Source: Carnegiea gigantea
Lineage: Eukaryota > Streptophyta > Magnoliopsida > Caryophyllales > Cactaceae
NCBI GenBank assembly: GCA_029747015.1
Contig: JAKOGI010000326.1
Coordinates: forward strand, 597,001-661,000
Length of the DNA: 64,000 bases
Reading direction: 5' to 3'
The notes below the pieces were generated by a model that had not been told where the DNA came from, made no database searches, and was given only the letters and a program-made list of their open reading frames with translations. This document shows, one piece after another, positions 22,223 through 33,600 of the stretch; the stretch's first letter is position 1, and each line of letters opens with the position of its first letter. A program made the position numbers and the translations under genes.

Positions 22223-24355
22223 TTAGTCGGATGGATCGGGCTCATCTTCATCATCATGTTCTGAAGGAGCTGTATCTGGCGGTGCTGTTGAGGACTCAGC
22301 TTGCTGACTCTTGAAGAACCTCTAGAGCTTACTTATCTTGCTCTTAACTTTCTCCTCATCTCACTGCCTCGCAGCCTTTTCTTGAGCCAGCTCATGTTGG
22401 AATTTAGCTTCCTTCTTCTCAACCTGTTTGCGAAGGTCTTGAATCTCTTTTTGGCGAGCATCCTCCGCTTGACGAGCCTCCTCCGCTGCTTTGACAGCAC
22501 TCTCATTCAATCTCACCGCCATCTCGCATGCATCATAGTTGTTAACAGAGGAAGAACGACTCGAAACTGATAGGTGAGACCACTGCTTCATCACAACTCC
22601 CTCAGCCCCAAAACCATATATGCGACCCTTGCTAGTGAGATTTCCTTGAACCCAAATGTCACGCTCAGACAGCCGAGGGCTTTGGGAACTATCATCGATG
22701 GAGGAGTTGGAGGACCTGTACTCCTGCCATCTCTTTCTGTGTTCCTCCTACATATTCACACAAAAACAATGTATAATGAAATATCTGTTAACTGAAACCT
22801 ATATTTAATTGGAAAACTCATCTTGATGTGAATTGAATTCAATCTTACCAATCTCAGCTCTGATTTTTTGCGCACCCAATTGCCAAGATTGTCCTTCTTC
22901 TTGCGCATATGGGTGTCCTTGTACAACTCATCCACTGTTGGTTCCCTTTGAAGTGAGGCCGCCTACATAGATTGCAAGTTGTTGTTACAGGTAATAAATC
23001 ATTAAATAAGAGTGTGTTCATGAATATTGATATTATTAATTGCCAATCGTCTGCGCCACTCAGTTATTGGGACTGACCCGCATGTGTGCAAGGATGGACC
23101 CACGTCCTCAAGGTCATTATTGCGGTTCTTCTTATTCTGGGCACTTATCTTCTGAAAATCAAGGCCCTCCCATTACTTTTGGAGCTGTGCCTAGTTGTCT
23201 AGGGACACCCAATCTGGCACCTTATCCAACTTACGTGCATATGCAAACAAGTTCTTCAACTGTTTCGCCCCATTAACTTCAAAATTTCTACACACTTGTC
23301 TGTCATGCTGAGACAGTCAATAATAATATTTCTGTGAAAACATCCACATATGTAGTTACGACATGAAATTAGGTAGGACTATTCGAAACTTATTTTGACA
23401 ATGCAAACATTTACAATGAAACATGTATAGTATAAAGTTTTTCAAATGCTTCCAACATTAACACATGAAACAAGTAATTGGCAAGAAACTTAGTAACACA
23501 AAGTACATACCTTGAATTCAGTGCACCACAAATCTCGCTGTTGAATAGGAACTTCCCCCTAAGTTAGCCAAGCTCCTGGGTACTTCCCCTTCATGATCTC
23601 ACCAATACATTTGGTGACTGCTTGGTAGGGCTTGAACCTGAAACGGAATAACATATAAACATATTATATTGAAGAACAAAGTATCACTAACATTGAATTG
23701 CACACAAGTAACATTTCATATTTAGTGAAAGGGTAGTAGAGCAGGTACGTGTCTCCCTCCGGCTCTATGAGACTCTTATCCCTAACAGCCACCTCATGCT
23801 CACTCCACGGCAATATACGCCCTTCAGATTGCTGTGATGTAGCCTGCGCAGGAGGCTCCAGAGTACGTTGTGAAGTAGGTACTACAACAGGATGTGGAAT
23901 AGGGTGTGGAGTGGAGTGTAGAGGAGACTGAAGTAATGGTTGACCCTGTTGCAGCTTCCCAGCACGCTCATGATTAAGTTTGCGTTGTATGGCATGAATG
24001 ACCCAAAAGTGTTCCAAAATGCCGTATTGACTCCTCCTACCCCTGAGGTGTCTCCAGCATGGAATGCTTGCAAACCAGCATCTTGGTTGAGTCCGGGGAC
24101 TTGGTTCGGGTCCAAAAAGGGGTTCCCCATGCGTGCATCCACCTGTGGGGTAGGCATGAAGGACATGCTATCTGCCCTAGTTAATGGAACTCTGACAGGG
24201 GAGCCATACGTGTGCGTCCCCACCCCCACAGCCTCCAGTGAAGGACTGTCTACATCTGAAAGCCTCACCCCTCCTCTCCGGCACCGCTGACATTGCAGAT
24301 CCCTACCTATCATCTTTAACATAGAAAAGTAGTTACTGCACATCAACTGTAACAA
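22223..24355 (-). pseudogene. CACTA TnpA-like protein (Transposase_24 type)
   Basis: Minus-strand exons in order: an N-terminal Pro/Ser/Thr-rich region (24290-23760, FLDPNQVPGLNQDAG), then KPYQAVTKCIGEIMKGKYPG (about 23635-23570). Next comes SAQNKKNRNN plus LHTCGSVPITEWRRRLA (about 23150-23040), then LQREPTVDELYKDTHMRKK (about 22970-22905). The end is a coiled coil with ARQAEDARQKEIQDLRKQV (about 22480-22420) and an acidic tail closing EDEPDPSD before TAA at 22223. The xxNKxNR...HTxGS...RRR and REPTxxELxxxTH blocks are those of plant Ptta/En-Spm Transposase_24 proteins, which bind subterminal repeats. A frame change near 24000 and a few stops suggest decay; some gaps may be introns. Confidence 0.7.
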
Positions 24356-24529
24356 TGCAAATCAATAAAGACAATATTCTCACATTTTAATTAACAATGC
24401 AAATTAAAAGTTCATGTTCATAAGGTAAATCATTTTAGACTTGCATAAAATGTACAAGGATAGTATTACAACTGCATACATAGAAAATATAAATAAGACG
24501 CAATAAATACAAATTAACATTCATCATCT

Positions 24530-27500
24530 TCATCCCGATCCTCTTCGTTATCTATCTCTGCATCATCATCCTCATCATCCTCATCATCATCATCTGTTTG
24601 TACTGCATTTCATCATCGTCATTTTCGATATCTGTTTCCGCATCATCCCACTCCCATTGCTCAAACTTGTCCACATCATTGGGTTGTTCGTCTTCTGATG
24701 CGATGACATCAACCACTTGTACTTCATCCATAACCCCTGATACATCAACCAGAAATTATGGCAAGGTTTCTGAAAGTTGAGAAGTTGATGCCATTACATC
24801 TTCCTCGAATACAGGGTTGGGGTTAATCGCATCCCTTTGCATGTTTGGACACTGTCTGGGCTTATTCATCAAAGCAGCCCACTAATTTGCTTTATGGGAA
24901 GTATCCCATGGGTATGGAATGTAAAACACTTGGTACGCAACATCCCCAATGATGAAAGGGTCATACTTGGCATATTTGTGTTGGATATTAATTTTATATG
25001 TACAGTTCAACTTGGAGTACCGTGTGCCCCAAGGATTAGATGGATCATACTATTCACACCGAAATAGTAAGCATCATTTTATAGGCTCCCCTAAGTACTC
25101 CAATTGGAGTACTTCCTCAAGCACTCCATAGTAATCCACCCTGCTCCCATCCCCTTCTGAAGTTCCTTTTACTAGAGCACCACATGAGGAGGTCTTCTTA
25201 TTCATACTTCTTGTTCTAGTATGAAACCTTATCCCATGCACTTTGTATCCTGTGAATGGCTGCACAATATTTATTGGTCCTTCAGCCATTTGTTGTAACC
25301 ATGATTGCCTTTCATCATTGAATACATGTGAATAATAAACCTGTACCATGTGCAAACTCCTAAGCAATTATGATGTCATGATAATTTTCACAATGAATTA
25401 ACTCATGAAATAAAGCAAAGTACACAGATGGGTATGTACAAGCACACACATTTTGCTTGAACCATTCTGGAAATTTGGCTTCAATAATTTTATCCATGTC
25501 TTCAGCTGACATATTAGCATGTCCCGTTGTGATCCAATTATAGAAGTACCTACCGATACATTACGCTTGTTATTCTCATTACAAGTACCATAATGTTTTA
25601 AAAGTGTATAATGTGTACTTACTGGAGATACAGTTGCACCTCATTACAATTAAGCAGTATGTGCAGATGGCAGCGTTGGACTCAACTTGTGTAAGGTAAC
25701 ATTTACGACATTTACCAAATGGAGTGCCCTTCATTTGGAATACTGTAAATATTGTAGGTGGACCATGTTGGTACGACACTTCATTTCTTGCAATTGTGGA
25801 GTTCATGGATGGAAGATTTGCATCAAAGTAGTCAGAACTAAATGTTTGGATTTCATAGATGAGGTAAGCTATTACCATAGAACTCTCAGGCTTAGATTTA
25901 TTCTTGGCCTTTTGTTTGAGCCACTTGAAGAACCTTTCGAAGGGGTACATCCATTGGTAATGAACTGGACCACCTAGGTAAGCTTCTTGTGCTAAATGCA
26001 CCGGAAGATGTTCCATAACATTCCAGAAACTAGGAGGAAATATTGTCTCCAATTTGCATAATATTATGGCAATTTGTTGGTGCATCTCCATAAGTTGATC
26101 CTCACGAAGGACACTTGCACATATGTTCCTGAAGTATTCACTCAGGCTTGCTAAAGGCTCCAACACATCTGCCAGTAATGCACTGAATGCAATAGGTAGG
26201 AGCGCCTCCGTAAATACATGATAGTCATGACTTTTTAGATTTTGCAATTTTGTGTTTGTCGAGTCGACAATGCTGGCAAAATTGGAGTTGTACCTGTCTG
26301 GTAAACTTAACACACGCATCCACTCATACAGTGCTCTCCTCTGCTCCAAGGACAACGTGTACTTCGCTTTCGATTTGTATGAGTTGCCATTTTCCCTTGT
26401 TCGAAGATGCAATTCATCAAGTGCACACAACTCAGCTAAATCCAATCGAGCTTTCACATTATCCTTCATTTTGCCTGACACATCCATAACTGTGTTAATA
26501 ATATTTTTACAGAAGTTCTTTTCTATATGTATCACATCCAAGTTATGACACAGTAGCTGATGCCTCCAATATGGAAGGTCCCAAAAGATAGTACGCTTTG
26601 TCCAGTTGTGAACGTTCTCAGTGAACCCAGGAATTTGATACTCTGATTGGTCCGTCACTTTAGGAAACTCACGTACACATTCAAATTCAACATCTATGGG
26701 TACCCTCTGTGGAGGTTGCCCATGCACTGTTCGGTTCTTAGTGAACGAGCTCTTATTTCGTCTAAATGCATGATGTAGGGGTAAAAAGCAGCGATGACAA
26801 TCAAACCACGATATTTTTCGACCATGTTGTAGGTAACTCCCACGTACCTAATCTTAGCACACTAGACAAGAAAATGCGCCGTGGGTACTCGAGCTTGACA
26901 ACATTTCATATGCTGGGAAGTCATTAATTGTCCACATCAAAGCAGTCTTCATTTTAAATGTTTGGTTTTCATAAACATCGTATGTATTAACCCCTTCATT
27001 CCACAAAGTCTGCAACTCATCGATAAGTGGTTACAGGTACACATTTATCTTATTCTTAGGGTTGTGCGGACCCGGTATGAGACATGTTAGGAATATGTAC
27101 GGGAGTTTCATGCAAAGATGCGGTGGTAAGTTATACACACACATAACAACCGGCCATGCAGAATATGGTCTTGCTGAATTTGAGTATGGTGAGAACCCAT
27201 CAGTGCAAAAACCAAGCCGTACATTCCATGAGTCTGCACCAAATGAAGTATGCATTTTGGTCAAAGTGTTTCCATGCTGCAGCGTCGGAAGGATGGCTAA
27301 GCATACCATCTTGCGTTGCATGATTGCTATGCTACAACATATGCGCTGCAGTCTTCTTTGATGTATACAGTCGCTGCAACCTTGGAATAAGTGGCATGTA
27401 AAGCATCTTAGCACAGGGGATAGGCTTGCTTCTTCGGTTAGGATTCCTCATCGGTTTATACCTTCCACTCCCACAAAATTTGCACGCTGCAAGGGTTGCA

Positions 27501-28243
27501 TTAGCCTTGTAATATATCCTGCAACCATTAGGGCAACAGTTAATAGTCTCATAATCCAACCCCAACTCCTTAACTCTCCTTTTAACAGCACTGAAATTTT
27601 TCAGAATGCGGTTTGGAGTCGGAGTCATTTCTTGCATCAGATATAATACATCATCAAAGCAGCGATGGGACATATTATGTTCTGATTTAATACTTAGCAA
27701 CATCATTGCTGCAGAGAGCTCAGTATGAGTGTGGGAACCCTGGTACAATGGTTGTTGTGCTGAATTGAGCATACTATAAAATGTTTCTGCGTTAGCATTC
27801 ATTCTGGTATCGACATTTATCTCATCAGATGTGAATGCATCATTCAGCATTGACTCCATCTGATGTCGATCGTAACCTCCACTATGGTGCTCGTGCTCAT
27901 TGTACACTGGACTTGACTGGTTCACCCACGCAGAGTTAGTGGCCTCTTCATGAGTTGAAGGCTCTACCTCACCATGGCTTGTCTAGAACCAGTAATATTG
28001 TACAAACGCTTTATGGTATAAATGCATTTTAACTTCATCTGAGTGTAGGTATTTAGTATTCTTGCATTTAACACAGGAGCAACGATACACTCCGTTCGTG
28101 ATGAATTCATGTTGGGCTCGAGCATGCTTATCAAATTCCTCCACCCCATTAATGAGTTCGTCCCATAATTTACCACTGCGTTTATCTCTTCGGTGATATA
28201 TCCACAAGCGATGATGTGGTATGTCCATTGTAAATCTGGTCAC
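24530..28243 (-). pseudogene. CACTA transposase, TNP2/TnpD type
   Basis: From 28243 leftwards: an N-terminal transposase-associated domain (GVEEFDKHARAQHEF, CSCVKCKNTKYLHSDEVK) and a TAG stop at 27985-27983 in the otherwise open frame. Next come the TNP2 region with NCCPNGCRIYYK (about 27540) and RLGFCTDGFSPYSNSARPYS/PVVMCVYNLPP (about 27220-27120, after a frame change). A long open part follows at 26727-25579 (DVIHIEKNFCKNIINT, then the DUF4218-type LPIAFSALL, KLETIFPPSFWNVMEHLPVH, YPFERFFKWLK). Further left are a DUF4216-like part (about 25367-25074, GIRFHTRTRSM...VDYYGVL) and an acidic tail. TNP2 proteins cut at CACTA ends. Two or more frame breaks make it a pseudogene, though long open segments suggest moderate age. 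Confidence 0.85.
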
Positions 28244-28710
28244 TATTACATTTTATCTAGGTCATATCATATGTGTCATGCCCTGATATGAAAATGTTAT
28301 GATACTTAAATAGGATGTTGGTTAGAAGCAAAGTTGTGAAAGTTCGCTCACAACATCAACAAAACTGCATGAATACTAAGCATGTATTCGGCAAAACTAT
28401 GCAATCACATAATCACTTGACATAATAGCAACTCCATACAAGGAAGAAAGTTGTAGATCAATAACACCTACCTCGTGACACTTACAGTAACATTTGCGAG
28501 ATTTAGTTGCATTGTCATTGAATTTTCATTTTTTCCCCATCCTAAGATCTAAAGTCAACCCACACAAATGATTAGTACAGAAGAAGACATGCTAATACAC
28601 TACATTACATCATACACAAAATTATTCATGGCACTGCATTTTATTATCTTGGGGAATAACATGAAATTTATAAAGACGTACATATGAAGTTCACCATTAT
28701 CACTTCAGTG

Positions 28711-30008
28711 TTTAGGGTTAGGGCTTATGGTTTAGGGTTTAGGAATTAGGGTTAAGGGTTTAGGGTTTAGGGTTTCAAGGGTTAGGGTTTCCAGGGTTTA
28801 AGGTTTCTAGGGTTTACGGTTTACGGTTTATAGTTTAGGGTTTGTAGGGTTTCGGATTAGCGTTTAGGGTTTTAGGGTTTGGCTTTTAGGGTTTAGGGTT
28901 TAGGGTTTAGGGTTTAGGGTTTGGGGTTTCTAGGGTTTACAGTTTACAGTTTAGGGTTTCTAGGGTTTCGGGTTAGGGTTCAGGGTTTTAGGGTTTTAGG
29001 GTTTAGGTTTTACAGTTTAGGGTTTAGGGCTTATGGTTTAGGTTTACAGGGTTTGGTGTTAGGGTTAGCGTTTAGGGTTTATAGTTCAGGTTTATGGTTT
29101 AGGGTTAGTGTTAATGGATAGGGTTTAGGGTTAAGGATTTAACAATTAGGGTTTGGGTTTAGGGTTAAGGGTATAACATTTAGGGTTTGGGTTTAGGGTT
29201 TAGGGTTTGTAGGGTTAGGGTTTCTAGGGATTAGGGTTTGTAGGGTTTAGGGTTTAGGGTTTAGGGTTTTGGGTTTATGGTTAGGGTTTAGGGTTTAGGG
29301 TTTAGGATTTAGGGTTTCTAGGGTTTAGGGTTTAGGGTTTAGGTTAGGGTTTACGGTTTTCAGGGTTAGGGTTTCTAGGGTTTAGGGTTTGAAGGGTTTG
29401 GGGTTTAGGGTTTAGGGTTTAGGGTTTAGGGTTTGTAGGGTTTAGGGTTTAGGGTTAGGGTTAGGGTTAGGGTTTAGGGTTTACGATTTAGGTTTAGTGT
29501 TTAGGGTTTATGGTTTCTATGGTTTAGGGTTTAAGGTTAGGGTTAGGGTTTAGGGTTTTAAGGGTTAGGGTTTCTAGGGTTTAGGGTTTGAAGGGTTTAG
29601 GGTTTCTAGTGTTTAGGGTTTAGGATTTACAGTTTGTAGGGCTTCGGGTTAGGGTTTAGGTTTTAGGGTTTAGGGTTTACAGTTTATGGTTTACAAGGTT
29701 TAGGGTTTACGATTCAGGTTTAGGGTTTAGGGTTTAGGGTTAGGGTTTAGGGTTTAGGGTTTAGGGTTTATGGTTTCTAGGGTTTAGGGTTTAGGGTTAG
29801 GGTTAGGGTTTAGGGTTGGGTTAGGGTTTCTAGGGTTTAGGGTTTTTAGGGTTCAAAGTTTACGATTTCTAGGGTGCAGGGCTTCTAGGGTTTATCGTTT
29901 ACAGGGTTTAGGATTTAGGGTTTAGGGTAGGGTACATGGTTTCCGGTTTATAGGGTTTATAGTTAGGGGTTTCGTTTGTTTTTAATGTAAAGGTTTAGGG
30001 TTTCAAGG
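28711..30008 (+). repeat. Interstitial telomere-like (TTTAGGG)n tract
   Basis: About 1.3 kb of degenerate TTTAGGG units, mixed with TTAGGG, TTTTAGGG and TTTCTAGGG variants. The G-rich strand is +. The longest nearly perfect runs are short (for example 28890-28920, 29230-29265, 29405-29460). The tract sits inside the CACTA element, about 470 bp upstream of the TNP2-type gene start, whose strand reads CCCTAAA (telo-box) units. Confidence 0.93.
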
Positions 30009-30960
30009 CTTAATATGATGCGTACTGGGGTTTTCTAGGCTTAATATGATATGTTGCTGCCTTAGTCTCATACCTAAATCATGAAATTGATGGAATCAGA
30101 AATTAAAATATATAGTCCTTTCATGTACATGCGAGTATACAGAGGATGCAACACTGAAATAGTAAATTGATTAGCACTTCACTAGTCATTTGCAACTAGT
30201 TTTTTTTTTTTTTTTTTTACCACATGAATACAAAAGCTACACTGCTTATTAGTTCACCCCATAAAGGTCTCCCACAGAGCCATTCAATTTCATTAGTCAC
30301 ATACTTGGTCAGATAAACTACGAAAATACCACTGTCATTCCTAATTAACTATAATATATACATAGTAAATATTTAAGTTGTTAACATTAAAAACATTTGA
30401 GATGCCTCGACAAAAATCTTTGCAAAAACAAATTTTAACAACACATAATTGTACAATGTCACAAACAAAGCAAACATATGAGAAGAAGATGCATGTTTCT
30501 GTTTTTTTAAAGAAACAACGATTTAGGGGTTACTTTTTTAGATGTTTAATTAGAACTAATTTTTTCACTGTTGTCTATACCTGTGCTAGTGGGCGTTCCA
30601 AAACTTAATTGTTATATATTCTCTACAGAGCTTTAGTTGTGGCCTTTGTATTAATCTAAACAGAACTTCACTCATTGTCAGCAAATTATAGTGGCGACCA
30701 ATTACTGGTGATAAAGCAAATGAACCTTTTATTTAAAATAATTAGTAACAATGCAGTATAATAGTATGACTCGATAAGTATAAATTAATACTAGTATAGT
30801 ACTGAACGGGCTTTTTTTTTTTATGTCAAATAAGTAATACAGTATAAACGGTTCTTCTCTTAGTTAGACATTCACAAACTAATCTACAACAAAATTACCA
30901 AATCATATTTCCAATTAAATGGCTTAGAACTTAATTGTCGGCACCGCCGTCTGACTATTA
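30009..30960. other. Non-coding interior of the CACTA element
   Basis: AT-rich DNA with poly-T runs (about 30200-30219, 30811-30822). Nothing else was recognised. Confidence 0.5.
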
Positions 30961-31320
30961 GATCCCTCGCCATTCACCGGCCAATGTAACCTCCGTGCAC
31001 TCACCGGCCGTCACCACCGCAGCCTCTGTGCACCCCTACCACTGCTCAGCCCCCGGCCACCGCTCAGCCCCCGGCCATGGCGCCCAAGTGTGGAGTTTTG
31101 CTGGCAACTACAAACCAGAGCAAAATCAAACCGCGTCGAGCACGAGTAGAAGATGAAATTGCAATGAACTTACCAAGTGATTCCAAGAGGAACTCAAGCG
31201 CCTTGCCATTAAGATATGCGAATTCACAATCTTCAGTGAGCTTGAGAACGAAATTGCAAAGATCGGGCGCCGAAATCTGGAGTTCAGCAAGGAAAGAAAT
31301 TACAAAGAAATGAGTAAGAG
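30961..31320 (-). pseudogene. Possible captured gene fragment, GC-rich
   Basis: This stretch is much richer in GC than its surroundings and contains repeated CACCGCTCAGCCCCCGGCCA-like phrases (31040-31080). On the minus strand, 31310-31130 can be read without stops as AELQISAPDLCNFVLKLTED then CEFAYLNGKALEFLLESLG, which looks like real protein sequence of no family I can name. A + strand frame from the ATG at 31077 (78 codons) overlaps it and is less protein-like. CACTA elements often carry host gene pieces. Confidence 0.35.
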
Positions 31321-31469
31321 GAAGGTGAGATTTATGGAGCTAGGAGCTTGAGAACCAGAGGATGAGATTTATGGAGGAAGAGGAAGGGGAGAGTTATGGC
31401 AGACAGAGCACCGTTGAGTCTGTGACTGTCAATTGAATGTGACTTGAAGCTACTGGGGGCCTGCTCAAT

Positions 31470-31757
31470 TTCTTGACAGCTGTGACGAGATTTTTGATGG
31501 GAGTGGTCAAAAAAAATTTACTTTTTCATCTTTTTGACAGGCCTGTGAGAAAAGTTCGAAGTCCGTCAAAATTTATCAGAATTTTTAACGAACACGGTCA
31601 AAATTTTTCCCAAATCGTCAAAAAGGTTTTCGAGATCTGTGTTCTCTGCACCTTCATCAAAAAAATTTTACTTTCTGTCAAAATTTCCATTGCACATTTT
31701 GACAGACCAAATACCTGTCAAAATTTGCCGTCAAAAATAATTAATTAGCCTGTTGTG
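31470..31757. repeat. CACTA subterminal repeats and right terminus
   Basis: TTTTTGACGG and CCGTCAAAA variants repeat in both orientations. The inverse of the last bases is CACAACAGGC. A 3-bp TTA follows (31758-31760), consistent with a CACTA target duplication whose partner was lost. Confidence 0.7.
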
Positions 31758-31945
31758 TTACTTGAGTATAAGAATTAGGAATGTAAGAATTAAGAAAGCC
31801 ATTGTGGCAATCATCTAGTTACGCGTCAAGTTATCTTCTGATACAACATTTTATTTTATTTTTAAAAAAAATATAAGTAACACAATTTAAATAATATTTA
31901 TGTTAAAAATCTATTTATATTATCATATATATATATATATATATC

Positions 31946-32007
<62 letters not shown>

Positions 32008-32094
32008 CATATCTGCTGCATGTATATATGTATGATGTGTGTTATGTGTGTTTGTGTGTGTGTGTGTGTGTGTGCATATATTTTATATATATAT

Positions 32095-32160
<66 letters not shown>

Positions 32161-32205
32161 TTGGATATAAAGAGTGTATGAATGACATGTGGTATCTCAC
32201 ATGGT
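31758..32205. repeat. ~690-bp tandem duplication, unit 2, right part
   Basis: Collinear with 21158-21503, from TTACTTGAGTATAAGAATTAGG to CTCACATGGTACAATA, with an expanded TA/TG microsatellite at 31924-32155. Confidence 0.8.
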
Positions 32206-32779
32206 ACAATATAATGACTTGAAAACTTGCAATTAGTGGATGTTAGTTGAGATATATTAATCAATATTAATGCTATTAATTAGAATTTATTATATGTTAT
32301 TAACTTAATTATTTATGGCACGGTTGTACACTCATATCTTACTTATTTTTAAGTAAGTCCTCATACGGTTAACTTGGTGTGAAGTAATTAATTTTTTTGT
32401 ATTTCAAATTGATTCATTTTATTTTTCAATATTAAAAGAATAGAATTATATAAGAGAATCAAATTTTAGCTTAATTTTAACTGTTACTAATTATTTTTTT
32501 AAGGTTAGATCTTGAGGTCATTGTAAATGAGTAGGAGCTCACTGCCATATAACAATTTAATTATGTAGGACAAATTATGAATGATATATAAGACAACATG
32601 TATAAAGATTGTGTTAGATTAGTTGGCTACATGAATATTCATCTAGAGTTGAAAAGTGACTTTTTATATATATTACATAGAGTAATCTATAAGATAGTCG
32701 TATAATTTTATGAAATTAAATTAAATTAAAACTATTATAGACCCATGCTTTATAGGGTGCATATTACAGTAGATATATG

Positions 32780-32810
<31 letters not shown>

Positions 32811-33600
32811 ATATAGTCAAAATAATCGATGAATGTTAATTGTAGACAAAATTAATATTGTAATTTAGAAAAGGATACTTAAAATTATTGAAAAATATGA
32901 ATAGATAGTATTTTTATGCATAACCATTGAAACTCAATAATTAAAACAACGTATGATTATCAAAGAAACGATATAAAGTATGACAAAGATTGTAAATAGT
33001 CAAAATAAAACTAAAAATCATGCTAAATGACATGATAATACGTTAATTTGTGGTGCCAATGACGAATAATTCACATTCTCTTCTTGTACCTATATTAAAA
33101 ATTAAGTTCATAGTAATAATTTGATTAGCAATGATATAATGAAGATTACAATTATATCTTGTGTACTTGATATACCTAGCATCAGTGTTTCGTAAATAAT
33201 ACACCTCCTCCTTCCAACTAGCTGGCGCAATAAGAGTGATAGACAATGCTACTTTATGGTATCGTCGAGGCTTCATAATAAATACTTATAGTTTATCTAT
33301 ACAATCATTTATAATCGCATATACTGATAGATGATCATACGGCTGTAGAGAATGTTATAATGAGATAGTCAGTAATCAAAAAATAAAGCATCTAAAACAT
33401 GATGAACAATATAATACATGTGTTACATATGAATCCAATTGTGTTATTGTATGCAAAATAGTCCGAGCATTCTTATGAAGAACAATAAATCTTCTCTAAT
33501 CTATATGATCTCGCAATAAAACTATACAGATTTACCTATAATTCATATAAAAGAATATAGTACATAATGATGTAAACTGTTCGACCAAAAATTGAGTTAA
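32206..33600. other. Non-coding, nothing recognised
   Basis: Strongly AT-rich sequence. It contains a (TG)n run at about 32785-32810. No element ends or credible reading frames. Confidence 0.5.
32785..32810. repeat. (TG)n microsatellite
   Basis: Pure TG run bordered by TATA. Confidence 0.95.

Larger units (their letters stand above)
21676..31757 (-). mobile_element. CACTA (En/Spm) transposon, ~10 kb, left end lost
   Basis: Carries two minus-strand genes typical of CACTA elements and subterminal TTTTTGACGG/CCGTCAAAA repeats at both ends (21676-21960 and 31470-31740). The right terminus read inwards is CACAACAGGCTAATTA, a one-base variant of CACTACA, adjoining TTA at 31758. The left CACTA terminus is missing together with about 165 bp of flank expected from unit 1, so a deletion removed both. 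Without intact ends and with broken genes the copy is immobile. Confidence 0.82.

Noticed and set aside
28921..29121. Open frame in the telomere-like tract
   Set aside because: Gly/Leu/Phe/Arg repeat caused by TTTAGGG units, not a gene.
21158..32205. Direct repeats at 21158-21503 and 31758-32205 as LTRs of a 10-kb retroelement
   Set aside because: The interior codes for CACTA proteins on the minus strand, and no primer-binding site or polypurine tract is present. An adjacent copy of the same sequence at 20812 explains them as an older tandem duplication split by the CACTA.
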